Assembly (NCBI GenBank): GCA_045113775.1
Contig: JBGUJH010000101.1
Location: 1 to 35,213 of the forward strand
DNA from: CAG-791 sp045113775
GTDB lineage: Bacteria; Bacillota; Clostridia; Lachnospirales; Lachnospiraceae
Direction of reading: 5' to 3'
DNA: 35,213 nucleotides
Every line of letters starts with the position of its first letter. Position 1 is the stretch's first letter. Positions 1 to 8,014 of the stretch are shown in pieces. Under the pieces are notes generated by a model. The model saw nothing but the letters and a program-made list of their open reading frames with translations. It searched no databases and was not told the origin of the DNA. A program made the position numbers and the translations under genes.

Positions 1-457
1 CGTCTTACAATAACAGACTATCACTTTCCACCTTACGATGTATATACGATTTTTAAAGGAAATCGCATATACGTCTGGTTCATTATATCTTTTCGTCGCT
101 CTTGAGTATAATTAGCTTAAGTTGATTATCGTTTGACCACGGTGGTGTCAGGCACGAAGTTCCTCAGTCGCAAAAGACCGGGATCCGGCTTTATGAACTG
201 AAAGACCCGGCATAATATTTTGACAGTTCAAAATGAATTGCCGTTTGAACACGAAGGCATCTGATGATGTCTGTTTAAGTATGCCTGAAATATAATCCGA
301 AAAGCCGGAAGGCTTCATTCTGTACACATCCGGCCCCAAAAACCAGAAAAACCAGAGAAAAAGCGTGATTTTGAGACACAAAGAGGGCGCCGCCCCTGCT
401 GATTAATCACAAGATGCGACACCCCCTTTTTATTATTCATGATTATGCTTTCAGGAA
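1..457. other. Gene-poor stretch at window start with a long inverted repeat
   Basis: No convincing gene lies here. The only open frame of note is a 77-codon frame on the minus strand (148-381) with no recognisable domain, and it is not called. An imperfect 16-bp inverted repeat occupies 37-52 and 60-75 (14 of 16 positions pair, plus one G-T) around a 7-nt loop, so the transcript could form a strong hairpin. A smaller hairpin (AAGCC ggaa GGCTT) is at 302-315. The G-rich palindromic patch at 383-398 might act as a weak terminator for the dxr transcript, but it lacks a clean U-run. The sequence could be decayed mobile DNA or the 3' end of a locus that begins outside the window. Confidence 0.5.
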
Positions 458-1603
458 TCATCCCTTCCAGCTTGCAAGCAGTTCTTCTACTTCTTTCTCG
501 GTATCAAAGACCTCGTCAATGGTAGGACTTTCGATGAAACGGCAGTTCTCCATACAGTACTGGATCATCTGTGTGATCTCGGGATAGCGGATCCTGCCCT
601 GCAGGAATGCCTGAACGGCAAGCTCGTCGGCGGCATTGAAAGCAGTCGGAAGGTTTCCGCCCTTGCCGATCGCTTTATAAGCGAGCCCGAGCGCGGGGAA
701 AGTCTCCATATCAGGCTTCTCGAAGGTCATCTGTCCCAGCTTGTAGAAGTCCATTTTTTCTCCGCCCATAGGCCTGCGCTCCGGATAATACAGGGCATAC
801 TGGATCGGAAGCCGCATGTCCGGAACTCCCAGTTCCGCGATGATGGCGCCGTCTTCGTATTCCACCATGGAGTGAATGACGCTCTGAGGATGTACGAGGA
901 CCTGGATCTGGGAGGGATCCACGTCAAAGAGCCACTTGGCTTCGATCACTTCCAGGCCCTTGTTTACAAGAGTGGAAGAGTCGATCGTGATCTTCTGGCC
1001 CATTGCCCAGGTGGGATGGCGAAGGGCGTCCTGGGGACCTACATTTTCGAGATCCTTCGCTTTTTTGCCGCGGAAGGGTCCGCCGGATGCGGTGAGCCAG
1101 ATCTTGGCGATCTTATTGCCGGTCTCGCCGTTCAGGGACTGGAAGATGGCACTGTGCTCACTGTCTACAGGAAGGATTGGAACGCCTTTCTGCGCGGCCA
1201 GGGGCATGATTATATGGCCGGCCGTGACCAGCGTCTCTTTATTAGCCAGGGCGATCTTCTTGCCTGACTCGATCGCGGCGACTGTGGGGCGCACGCCGAC
1301 CATTCCCATAATGGCGGTGACAAAATATTCATAGCCCTCCATGGATGCCACTTCCAGTATGCCGTCCATTCCCGCGAGAACTTTGACGTCCAAGTCCTTT
1401 ACTCGGGTACGCAGATCTTTGGCAGCGTCTTCGTTAAACATGACTGCCGTTTTGGGTTTGAATTCGCGGATCTGTGATTCGATCAGATCAACGCTCTTAT
1501 TGGCGCACAGTGCTGCGACCTCAATGTCTTTCTGTTCTCTTGCCACGTCCAGAGTCTGTTTGCCGATGGAACCGGTAGATCCCAGTATCGCTATTTTTTT
1601 CAT
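458..1603 (-). CDS. dxr: 1-deoxy-D-xylulose 5-phosphate reductoisomerase
   Basis: This cytosolic NADPH- and metal-dependent enzyme converts DXP to methylerythritol 4-phosphate, the committed step of the non-mevalonate isoprenoid pathway. The 381-residue length is normal for the family. The N-terminus has the nucleotide-binding motif GSTGSIGKQTLDV. The central region has ALANKETLV and the metal and substrate site PVDSEHSAIFQ, followed by TASGGPF and the conserved HPTWAMGQKITIDSSTLVNK stretch. The start is set by an AAAGGAAAGGAAAG ribosome site just upstream. The gene lies 27 bp downstream of the symporter gene on the same strand and may be co-transcribed with it. In many bacteria dxr sits with rseP, cdsA or ispG, and none of these is here. 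Identification is very secure. Confidence 0.97.
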   Translation of the reverse strand: MKKIAILGSTGSIGKQTLDVAREQKDIEVAALCANKSVDLIESQIREFKPKTAVMFNEDAAKDLRTRVKDLDVKVLAGMDGILEVASMEGYEYFVTAIMGMVGVRPTVAAIESGKKIALANKETLVTAGHIIMPLAAQKGVPILPVDSEHSAIFQSLNGETGNKIAKIWLTASGGPFRGKKAKDLENVGPQDALRHPTWAMGQKITIDSSTLVNKGLEVIEAKWLFDVDPSQIQVLVHPQSVIHSMVEYEDGAIIAELGVPDMRLPIQYALYYPERRPMGGEKMDFYKLGQMTFEKPDMETFPALGLAYKAIGKGGNLPTAFNAADELAVQAFLQGRIRYPEITQMIQYCMENCRFIESPTIDEVFDTEKEVEELLASWKG

Positions 1604-1630
1604 TGTCTTTCCTTTCCTTTTGAGATGTTG

Positions 1631-3079
1631 TTACATACGTATGCCGGTGTCGCCGCCTACGTCAGCGGGCGTATCATCTTCGGGATTATCTTTCCATACG
1701 TCCGTATTGGTAAGTCCTATATTGGACTCGTGGAAGACGGGATCGAGCCCTTTGGCCATCTGGGACTCGTAGTCGTCGAGTGCCTTAAAAGCTATATTTC
1801 CAAGGAGCACAATGGCGATGATGTTGACTACCGCCTCGAGACCCATGGTGATGTCCGCAAGGCTCCAGGCCACATCCAGGCTGTTTCCGGCGCCGATAAA
1901 GACCATGATGGCGGCGCAGACGCGGAAAATGGCCATTACCGCAGGGCTTTTGGTGATGAACAGAATGTTGGCCTCCGCGTAGAAGTAGTTGCCGATGATG
2001 GATGTGAATGCGAACAGGCATACGATCACGGTGACAAAGTGGATCCCGACGGGACCGATCACGCGCGCCACGCACTGCTGCAGGAGCGGAATTCCCGAAT
2101 AGCCGCTGTCCGCCCAGTCGCCGGTCAGAAGGATCAGGAAAACGGTCGTGGAACAGATCAGCAAAGTATCGATGTAGACGGAGATGATCTGTGCAAGACC
2201 CTGTTTTGCCGGGTGTGATACAGTCGCGGAAGCGCTGGCGTTGGGCGCGGAACCCATACCTGCTTCATTGGAGAAGAGGCCGCGCTTGATGCCCAGTACC
2301 ATACAGGAGCCGGTAAAGCCGCCGAAGATCGACTTGAAGTTAAAAGCGTCTGCCATTATGATCGCGAGGACACCGGGCAGCTTGGTGATATTGGTGACGA
2401 TCACAAAGATGCCGACGGCGATGTAAAGCCCTGCCATTGTGGGAACGAGGACGGATGAGATCTTTCCGATGACGTCCCCGGCAAAGAAAATATAGAGCGC
2501 AGCGATCGCCAGGATAATACCGATCGCTGTGGGCAGTATGCTGGCTTCCATATCCGGCGTATAGACTTCGAACGCCGAGACAATATTGTAAGCCTGCAGA
2601 CCGTTGAAACCAAACGCGAACGTGGCGATCAGAGAGATGGCAAATATGATGCCGAGCGGCCTCGATCCGAGCGCTCTCTCGATGTAGTAAGCGGGACCTC
2701 CTTTAAAAGAGTCGCCCTCTTTCTTTTTGTAGATCTGTGCCAGCGTACTCTCGATGAATGCAGAGGCGGATCCCAGGACTGCCATGAGCCACATCCAGAA
2801 AGCGGCGCCGGGACCTCCGAGGATGATCGCGGTGGCGACGCCGGCCATATTGCCGGTACCGACGCGGGAGGCGGTGGCGATCATCAGCGCCTGGAAAGAG
2901 GAGACGCCCTTATCGCCCTCTTTTTTCTCCATCATGCAGTGAAGCGCGTCTTTAAAACGGCGAACCTGGACAAATCTTGTCTTGATCGTGAAGTAGATGC
3001 CGCTGCCTGCCAAAAGATAGATCAGCAGCCAGGTATAGAGCACATCATCAATTTGAGTAAGTACACTTGCCAAATCCAT
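1631..3079 (-). CDS. Sodium:alanine/amino-acid symporter, AGCS family
   Basis: The predicted integral membrane transporter of about 482 residues would import alanine, glycine or a related small amino acid with Na+. It has about ten hydrophobic segments. Family signatures include the N-terminal GSGIYFTIKTRFVQ, then the IATASRVGTGNMAGVATAI region, GGPGAAFWMW, and FSNEAGMGSAPNASASA. The usual family motif is G-x-GN-x-x-G-V-A. Here the serine or glycine before the binding loop reads SRVGTGN, as in typical members. The second ATG (3079) is preferred over the first (3085) because the GGGGGG ribosome site is only one base from the first ATG and seven from the second. Substrate specificity cannot be read from the sequence. 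A palindrome ATTGTATACAAT lies at 3095-3106 directly upstream and may be an operator. Confidence 0.93.
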   Translation of the reverse strand: MDLASVLTQIDDVLYTWLLIYLLAGSGIYFTIKTRFVQVRRFKDALHCMMEKKEGDKGVSSFQALMIATASRVGTGNMAGVATAIILGGPGAAFWMWLMAVLGSASAFIESTLAQIYKKKEGDSFKGGPAYYIERALGSRPLGIIFAISLIATFAFGFNGLQAYNIVSAFEVYTPDMEASILPTAIGIILAIAALYIFFAGDVIGKISSVLVPTMAGLYIAVGIFVIVTNITKLPGVLAIIMADAFNFKSIFGGFTGSCMVLGIKRGLFSNEAGMGSAPNASASATVSHPAKQGLAQIISVYIDTLLICSTTVFLILLTGDWADSGYSGIPLLQQCVARVIGPVGIHFVTVIVCLFAFTSIIGNYFYAEANILFITKSPAVMAIFRVCAAIMVFIGAGNSLDVAWSLADITMGLEAVVNIIAIVLLGNIAFKALDDYESQMAKGLDPVFHESNIGLTNTDVWKDNPEDDTPADVGGDTGIRM

Positions 3080-3094
3080 AAGCATTCCCCCCCT

Positions 3095-3106
3095 ATTGTA
3101 TACAAT
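3095..3106. promoter_or_regulatory. Palindrome ATTGTATACAAT upstream of the symporter gene
   Basis: This is a perfect 12-bp palindrome, 16 bp upstream of the chosen symporter start and within the divergent symporter/kinase region. Its core TTGTATACAA is identical to the one upstream of ddh at 5250-5259. Such cores are typical of GntR/FadR-type operators, but TATACAAT also looks like a -10 element, so either reading is possible. Confidence 0.35.
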
Positions 3107-3264
3107 TTAATTCATTCTCTAATACTACCATATGTCAAATTAAATGAAAACAAGGCAATTCATCAAGCAGGTGATGTATAATGCAGTGGGATGCCGGCCT
3201 CTTCAGGCGGCGGGAAAGTGAGAAACAGCATGCGGTTACAGGAAAAGGCGGAGGAAGCAAAGGG

Positions 3265-4176
3265 ATGAAGACAGAAGTTCTCTGTATCGGCCAGGCAGTT
3301 GTGGACTGCATCACAAGAGGCGTGGAAGATGACCCGTTCGGAAGGGGAAAAACGCGCGCGCAGAGCATAACGTTAAATCTCGGAGGAGATGCGGTAAATG
3401 AGTCTTTTGTGCTATCATCGCTCGGACGCCGTGCCGGGCTCATGTGCGCTGTCGGCGACGACCTGGCGGGCAGGTTTGTGAGAAATGAAGCTTCGCGCAG
3501 AGAACTGGATATAACAGGCGTGACGATGTTCCCGGGAATCTCGACGCCGGTCGCCAACATGTTCGTAAAGATGGATGGCAGCCGCAGCTCTGTGACCAGT
3601 GCAGCTTCCCTGCTGCCCGGCTACGTGCCTTCTGCTGACTTCATCCGCGACTGTGTGAGGGAAGGCGCAAGGGTTGTGTCTTTTGCCAGCTTGTTCAGGG
3701 CACCGCTGGATCAGGCTCCCGTTGTCTGCAGACTTATTCGGGCCGCCCATGAGAGCGGGGCAATCGTCTGCGCGGATACCAAAATACCGACTTTCAGGAA
3801 GATGAGCCTGGAGGAGCTGGAGGCGGTGCTTCCCATGATCGACTATATTTTCCCAAACGAGACAGAGGCGGCATTTCTGACAGGTATGAGCGAAGAAGAT
3901 GCAGATTACGGGGAAATGGCAAGGAGACTTTTGGCAAAGGGAATCCGGCATGTGGTCATCAAAACCGGGGAGAAGGGCTGCTATGCCGCTTCTCCTGAAG
4001 AATACTTTGCGATCCCGGCTTTGAAAGTTCCTGTGGTGGATACCACAGGAGCCGGCGACAACCTGGTTGCGGGATTCATAGATGCTCTGTTAAAGGGACA
4101 GAGTTTCAGAGATTGCTGCGAGGCCGGGATCCGGACGGCAGCGGACAGTGTGCAGCATTTGGGGGCGACGGAGTAA
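3265..4176 (+). CDS. PfkB-family carbohydrate kinase
   Basis: This ribokinase-fold cytosolic kinase of 303 residues would phosphorylate a sugar or nucleoside hydroxyl with ATP. The N-terminus MKTEVLCIGQAVVDCI matches the family's first beta-strand, followed by LNLGGDAVNESFVLSSLGRR (the GG substrate lid region). The C-terminus has the PfkB signature 2, DTTGAGDNLVAGF, with the catalytic base Asp in GAGD. NETEAAFLTG is also characteristic. The ATG at 3265 is preferred to an upstream ATG at 3181 because it follows GGAGGAAGCAAAGGG and begins exactly at the family N-terminus. The upstream 84 bp contain a small hairpin (GCCGGCCT cttc AGGCGGC). The substrate is unknown: fructose, ribose, a sugar acid or a nucleoside are all possible. 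The gene is convergent with thyA. Confidence 0.9.
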   Translation: MKTEVLCIGQAVVDCITRGVEDDPFGRGKTRAQSITLNLGGDAVNESFVLSSLGRRAGLMCAVGDDLAGRFVRNEASRRELDITGVTMFPGISTPVANMFVKMDGSRSSVTSAASLLPGYVPSADFIRDCVREGARVVSFASLFRAPLDQAPVVCRLIRAAHESGAIVCADTKIPTFRKMSLEELEAVLPMIDYIFPNETEAAFLTGMSEEDADYGEMARRLLAKGIRHVVIKTGEKGCYAASPEEYFAIPALKVPVVDTTGAGDNLVAGFIDALLKGQSFRDCCEAGIRTAADSVQHLGATE

Positions 4177-4183
4177 CAGAGCA

Positions 4184-4202
4184 GGCGGCTTGCTCTGAGA
4201 GC
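4184..4202 (+). repeat. Intergenic palindromic element (short type), between pfkB-like gene and thyA
   Basis: The sequence GGCTTGCTCTGAGAGCC closely resembles the element at 16198-16214 (GGCTCGCTCTGCGAGCC) with two differences. It sits between convergent genes and overlaps a second possible stem, AGAGCA...TGCTCT. It may act as a shared 3' hairpin, but there is no U-run. Confidence 0.4.
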
Positions 4203-4223
4203 CGTGAATGACAGTTCTGTGAC

Positions 4224-5066
4224 TCAGATTCCCAGCTCGAACTTAAGCTGCGGCTTCATGGGATCGTATCCGACCATCTCGAAGTCGTCGATGGTGATCT
4301 CCTCAAACTGACAGCCCTTGTCCTTATTGAGAATGAGCACAGGCTTCTGTGTATCATTTGCCATCACTTCAGCGCGCCGCAGCATTTCCTGCGCGTTGTC
4401 CATGTGGCGGTCATAGATCTGTTCATTCGCCACAAAGTGCGTGAAGACGCCGGGCTCGTAGCCTGTCACCTTCGCGATCATCATCAGAAGAGCAGCGTAC
4501 TGGATCTCATTGATACCGCCGGCGCCGGAGGCAGTCAGCATGTCGCCGCTGCGCTGGATCATGCTCATGTCCAGAAACTCGCCGCGCACGTTCCACATTG
4601 TCAGAAAAGCGCAGGGAGCAAGACCCTTGGTCTCATGAAGATCTGACTCCTGCCAGAGGGAGACGACCTTACGTCTTCCGTAAGGGTCTTTCTGAATGTC
4701 AGCGATCAGATTATGGATCAGGTCGTAGCGCTTAACGGTGGCGCCGTATCTCTGACCGATCGTGCCGTCCCCGATGTCCCAGGGATCCCACCAGGTAACA
4801 CCAAGATCCCGCATTTCAGATAGTACGTTTGTCGGGTGCTGGTAGATGGTAAAGATCTCCCGGATCCCGGTCTTCCAGGCCTGGCGGCGCAGCGTGCAGA
4901 TGGGAAACTCACCCTTGCTGAGATCATATTTTCTCATCACATGGTTTACACTGATGGTGTAGGCCGGTGTTCCGTCTTCATATCTGGGACGCGGGTTGAC
5001 GTCCTTGTAACCGTTTTCCAGAATATTGTGAATATCGCTGACAAGATATTTATCTGCTTTAGTCAT
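4224..5066 (-). CDS. thyA: Thymidylate synthase
   Basis: The enzyme methylates dUMP to dTMP using methylenetetrahydrofolate, which it oxidises to dihydrofolate. The 280-residue protein has the WDIGDGTIGQRYGATV segment, the DPYGRRKVVSLWQ arginine site, the nucleophile Cys152 in LAPCAF, IQRSGDML, and INEIQYAAL carrying the dUMP-specific Asn. In the common ThyA class the residue after the nucleophile is His. Here it is Ala, which is also seen in a divergent Firmicutes ThyA clade. The usual HIY motif reads QIYDRH. The ATG at 5066 is chosen over 5156 because it follows AAAGGAACG and starts at the family N-terminus. The window also encodes a folate transporter, so folate supply and use are both represented, although the genes are far apart. 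Confidence 0.93.
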   Translation of the reverse strand: MTKADKYLVSDIHNILENGYKDVNPRPRYEDGTPAYTISVNHVMRKYDLSKGEFPICTLRRQAWKTGIREIFTIYQHPTNVLSEMRDLGVTWWDPWDIGDGTIGQRYGATVKRYDLIHNLIADIQKDPYGRRKVVSLWQESDLHETKGLAPCAFLTMWNVRGEFLDMSMIQRSGDMLTASGAGGINEIQYAALLMMIAKVTGYEPGVFTHFVANEQIYDRHMDNAQEMLRRAEVMANDTQKPVLILNKDKGCQFEEITIDDFEMVGYDPMKPQLKFELGI

Positions 5067-5249
5067 TGAGAGCGTTCCTTTCTCTGATATCAAATCTGTT
5101 TGCCAGAACGGGATGAAGAGTAACCCCGTGAGCTTGTGCAGTAATAAAGACCACACTCATCTTAGCATTTTATAGTTCTTACATCTATAAATTTCAAATT
5201 CTTTTGCTTGCCATAAGAAGTAAATGCGTGTATATTTTTTTTAGTATTC

Positions 5250-5259
5250 TTGTATACAA
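5250..5259. promoter_or_regulatory. Palindrome TTGTATACAA upstream of the ddh leader
   Basis: A 10-bp palindrome in the thyA/ddh divergent region, sharing its core with 3095-3106. It overlaps a possible -10 (TACAAT, 5255-5260), so it could be part of a promoter, an operator, or both. No good -35 is visible 17 bp upstream. Confidence 0.35.
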
Positions 5260-5280
5260 TATTTTTATGGAGGACATTAG

Positions 5281-5413
5281 AGGGAAAACAATGTCGATAC
5301 ATCGTTTTCCCTCACAAGGTTTGCGTCGGAGCGCCGCAAACCTTGATGGATCGCATCGGAGAAATCACATTCGCAATTTCTCCTCGCGTATCTCAGCGCA
5401 CGGCGCTTCGATA
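5281..5413 (+). promoter_or_regulatory. ddh leader: four consecutive hairpins
   Basis: Four inverted repeats follow one another with only a few bases between them. Hairpin 1 pairs AGGGAAAAC (5281-5289) with GTTTTCCCT (5304-5312). Hairpin 2 pairs CAAGGTTTGCG (5315-5325) with CGCAAACCTTG (5335-5345). Hairpin 3 pairs GGAGAAAT (5358-5365) with ATTTCTCC (5376-5383). Hairpin 4 pairs TATC and AGCGC (5389-5399) with GCGCT and GATA (5403-5413) around a symmetric tc/tc internal loop. The last hairpin abuts the AAGGAGG ribosome site at 5414-5420. No known lysine or other riboswitch consensus was recognised. The array could regulate ddh, protect its mRNA, or be a dispersed repeat. Confidence 0.6.
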
Positions 5414-5424
5414 AGGAGGAAATA

Positions 5425-6411
5425 ATGGCTATCAAAGTAGGAATTTTCGGATACGGAAACCTTGGCAGGGGCGTAGAGCAGGCGATCCGCCACAATCCCG
5501 ATATGGAACTTGTCGGCGTATTTACACGCCGCGATCCCGCAGGTCTTAAGATCAAGACTCCCGGTGTCAAAGTTTACGGGGAAGACGCTCTTATAAAACA
5601 GGAAGTTCCTATGGATGTGCTGATCCTCTGCGGCGGCAGCGCAACAGACCTGCCTGTTCAGGGACCCAAGTACGCGGCTCTTTACAATATTATCGACAGC
5701 TTTGACACACACGCACATATTCCGGAGCATTTCGCGGATGTGGATGCGGCAGCTAAGAAAGCAGGCAAGATCGGCATCATTTCCTGCGGCTGGGATCCCG
5801 GCATGTTCTCCCTGAACAGAGTATATGCAAGTGCCGTGCTCCCCGGCGGAACACCTTACACCTTCTGGGGCAAGGGCGTGAGCCAGGGCCACTCTGACGC
5901 GGTCCGCAGGATTGACGGAGTTATCGATGCAAGACAGTATACCATTCCGGTCCCTGCAGCGCTTGAGGCTGTCCGCGCAGGCAAGGCTCCCGAACTGACC
6001 ACCAGAGAGAAACACACCAGAGAGTGCTTCGTCGTGGCTGAAGAAGGCGCGGACCTGGCCAGGATTGAGAATGAGATCAAGACCATGCCTAACTATTTTG
6101 ACGAGTATGACACAACTGTGCACTTCATCTCCGCAGAGGAGATGGCCCGTGACCACGCAGGCCTTCCTCACGGCGGCAGCGTTCTGTACTCCGGAGTGAC
6201 AGGCGCGGACGACGAGCACACACATGTCATCGAGTATTCCCTGAAGCTGGATTCCAACCCTGAGTTCACGGGAAGCGTCCTGGTCGCGTTCGCGAGAGCG
6301 GCTTACAGACTTAATCAGGAAGGCCAGAGCGGCTGTAAGACGGTTCTGGATATCGCTCCTGCTTACCTTTCCGCGATGAGCGGCGAGGAGCTCAGGGCAC
6401 ATATGCTCTGA
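5425..6411 (+). CDS. ddh: meso-Diaminopimelate D-dehydrogenase
   Basis: This NADPH-dependent enzyme aminates L-2-amino-6-oxopimelate (tetrahydrodipicolinate) to meso-diaminopimelate in one step. It supplies peptidoglycan and lysine and bypasses the succinylase/acetylase routes. The 328-residue length is typical. The N-terminus MAIKVGIFGYGNLGRGVEQAI is a Rossmann dinucleotide-binding motif. Family-characteristic segments include CGGSATDLPVQ, DSFDTHAHIPEHF, ISCGWDPGMFSLNR and WGKGVSQGHSDAVRRI. The start follows AAGGAGGAAATA. The leader carries four hairpins (5281-5413), which suggests post-transcriptional control. The next gene begins only 22 bp after the stop and may be co-transcribed. Identification is very secure. 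Confidence 0.96.
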   Translation: MAIKVGIFGYGNLGRGVEQAIRHNPDMELVGVFTRRDPAGLKIKTPGVKVYGEDALIKQEVPMDVLILCGGSATDLPVQGPKYAALYNIIDSFDTHAHIPEHFADVDAAAKKAGKIGIISCGWDPGMFSLNRVYASAVLPGGTPYTFWGKGVSQGHSDAVRRIDGVIDARQYTIPVPAALEAVRAGKAPELTTREKHTRECFVVAEEGADLARIENEIKTMPNYFDEYDTTVHFISAEEMARDHAGLPHGGSVLYSGVTGADDEHTHVIEYSLKLDSNPEFTGSVLVAFARAAYRLNQEGQSGCKTVLDIAPAYLSAMSGEELRAHML

Positions 6412-6433
6412 TCGGACATATTGGAGAGCATCG

Positions 6434-7939
6434 ATGAAAAAATGCCCTTATTGCGGTACCTGGCTTAAAGATTATGTGACTTTCTGCCCGAGATGTAAAA
6501 ATAAACTTGTAGATGGGCAGACACGCAGAAATAAAAGAAAGCCGAGGACCGGTGCAGCTTTGATCGCTGTCCTTGTTGTTCTGCTTCTGGCGGGCGGCAT
6601 TGGAATGTTTGTCTTTTTTGGAAGAAAACGTGATGCGTCTTCAGAAGAGGACATTCAGACAGCTGCAAATTCTTCTGAAAATAATCAAAATACAGAACAG
6701 GAAGCTGAAGATCCTCCTGAGCCTGATCAGCAGACAGGGCAGACGCAGGAAACTCCGCAGAATACTGAGCAGGAGACCCCGCAGGATACTGGACAGGAGA
6801 CCCCGCAGGATACTGAACAGGTCGTACAGTCCGATGAGGCGCAAGGGTCTTCCGGTGAAGAAACAGGCTCTGAGGATACTGTCTCAGAAGAGACGATATC
6901 CGAAGAAAGTGCCGCAGTCAGCTCCGGTAAAGCGAAAGGAGCTGCAGCAGAACCTGACTCCTATCTGTATTATTTCAGAGCAATGCTTGAAGGTGATGAG
7001 CTGGCACTGTACGATGCTCTATATGAGATTTCGAGAGTAGATACGGAAACTGCGGAGAAAGAACTGTATGTGAGTGTTTTCCCGGGATCTGACGAGTTTT
7101 CCGATATGTTCGCCAAGGCAAGATCTTTTATGGCTGCAGATCATCCGGAACTCTTTTACATCAGTTATTTCCATTACCAGTATTGGAACGACCCGGATGA
7201 AAACGGCAGCTATCGGGTGATCTTATCCGCTAATGATTTTGTGCCGTCAGACTATGAGCAGGAAGTGGAAGAAATGGAAAGAGCGGCGGACGAGCTTCTC
7301 TCCCAGGTCGATACTTCCCGGTCTCCTGCCGGGATTGCGCTCGAGATCCACGACAGGATCATGGATCTTGTGCAGTACGATTACGATACATATGAGAGCG
7401 GCTCGGATCATGATCTTGCCCACTATGCTTATGGAGCTCTCGTCGCGAACAGCAGCGGCGAACCTAATTTGGCGGTCTGTTCCGGATATGCAGCGGCTTA
7501 TGAATACCTGCTCCAGAAGGAGGGGATCTTGTGTCTTGTGATCAACGGGGATACCTGGAGTGAATCAGACGAGGGAGGATCCCATTCGTGGAATCTCGTC
7601 GAGCTTGACGGAGACTGGTATGAGACGGACTGCACATGGGACGACAATATCCATGACAGCCATGGAGAAGAAGACGGTATCCTGGCAGAGGCAATCAACG
7701 ACGACTATTATCGAAATACGATCGAGCACTATCTCTTCCAGGTGACAACAGAGAAGATTGAGAATTTTGACCCCGGAGATGATTACACATATGAATCAGA
7801 AAACGGCTGGGCGACATTCCTGGGAAAGTGCGGGCGAACCCGCAATGACCGGGACAATGTAGATGAGACGTACGATTATGCGACGATCTACGCACCGGTC
7901 GCAGAGGGAACAAAATACTCTTATGATAATATAAGATGA
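6434..7939 (+). CDS. Membrane protein: zinc ribbon, TM helix, low-complexity stalk, transglutaminase-like domain
   Basis: The 501-residue protein starts with a zinc ribbon (CPYC at 4-7, CPRC about 15 residues later). A basic stretch and one hydrophobic helix follow at about residues 37-60. A stalk rich in Glu, Gln, Thr and Pro runs to about residue 160 and contains the near-repeat ETPQDTGQETPQDTEQ. The C-terminal half is a transglutaminase-like cysteine protease fold with a plausible triad: Cys349 in VCSGYAAAY, His384 in SHSWN and Asp399 in YETDCTWDD. Expected topology is a cytosolic zinc ribbon and an external catalytic domain. The function is unknown. Similar proteins in Clostridia are annotated as transglutaminase-domain proteins and may process wall or surface peptides. 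The start follows GGAGAGC. It may share a transcript with ddh. Confidence 0.85.
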   Translation: MKKCPYCGTWLKDYVTFCPRCKNKLVDGQTRRNKRKPRTGAALIAVLVVLLLAGGIGMFVFFGRKRDASSEEDIQTAANSSENNQNTEQEAEDPPEPDQQTGQTQETPQNTEQETPQDTGQETPQDTEQVVQSDEAQGSSGEETGSEDTVSEETISEESAAVSSGKAKGAAAEPDSYLYYFRAMLEGDELALYDALYEISRVDTETAEKELYVSVFPGSDEFSDMFAKARSFMAADHPELFYISYFHYQYWNDPDENGSYRVILSANDFVPSDYEQEVEEMERAADELLSQVDTSRSPAGIALEIHDRIMDLVQYDYDTYESGSDHDLAHYAYGALVANSSGEPNLAVCSGYAAAYEYLLQKEGILCLVINGDTWSESDEGGSHSWNLVELDGDWYETDCTWDDNIHDSHGEEDGILAEAINDDYYRNTIEHYLFQVTTEKIENFDPGDDYTYESENGWATFLGKCGRTRNDRDNVDETYDYATIYAPVAEGTKYSYDNIR

Positions 7940-7984
7940 CCTGGCGAAGCAGGTTTCACAGACATGGATTTTCTATAAAGATAA

Positions 7985-8013
7985 AAGCGGCTGGCATTTT
8001 AAACCAGCCGCTT
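7985..8013. terminator. Bidirectional intrinsic terminator
   Basis: A 10-bp perfect stem (AAGCGGCTGG / CCAGCCGCTT) with a 9-nt loop and A/T-rich flanks on both sides, between the convergent transglutaminase-like gene and the XRE gene. It ends just before the XRE stop codon, so it probably serves both. Confidence 0.85.
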
Positions 8014-8014
8014 A

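Noticed and set aside
148..381. 77-codon open frame on the minus strand
   Set aside because: No recognisable domain and no clear ribosome site, in a stretch with several repeats. It may be a decayed fragment but cannot be supported as a gene.
5281..5424. ddh leader as a lysine riboswitch
   Set aside because: The lysine aptamer's conserved core and five-helix junction are not visible. The region is a row of separate hairpins.
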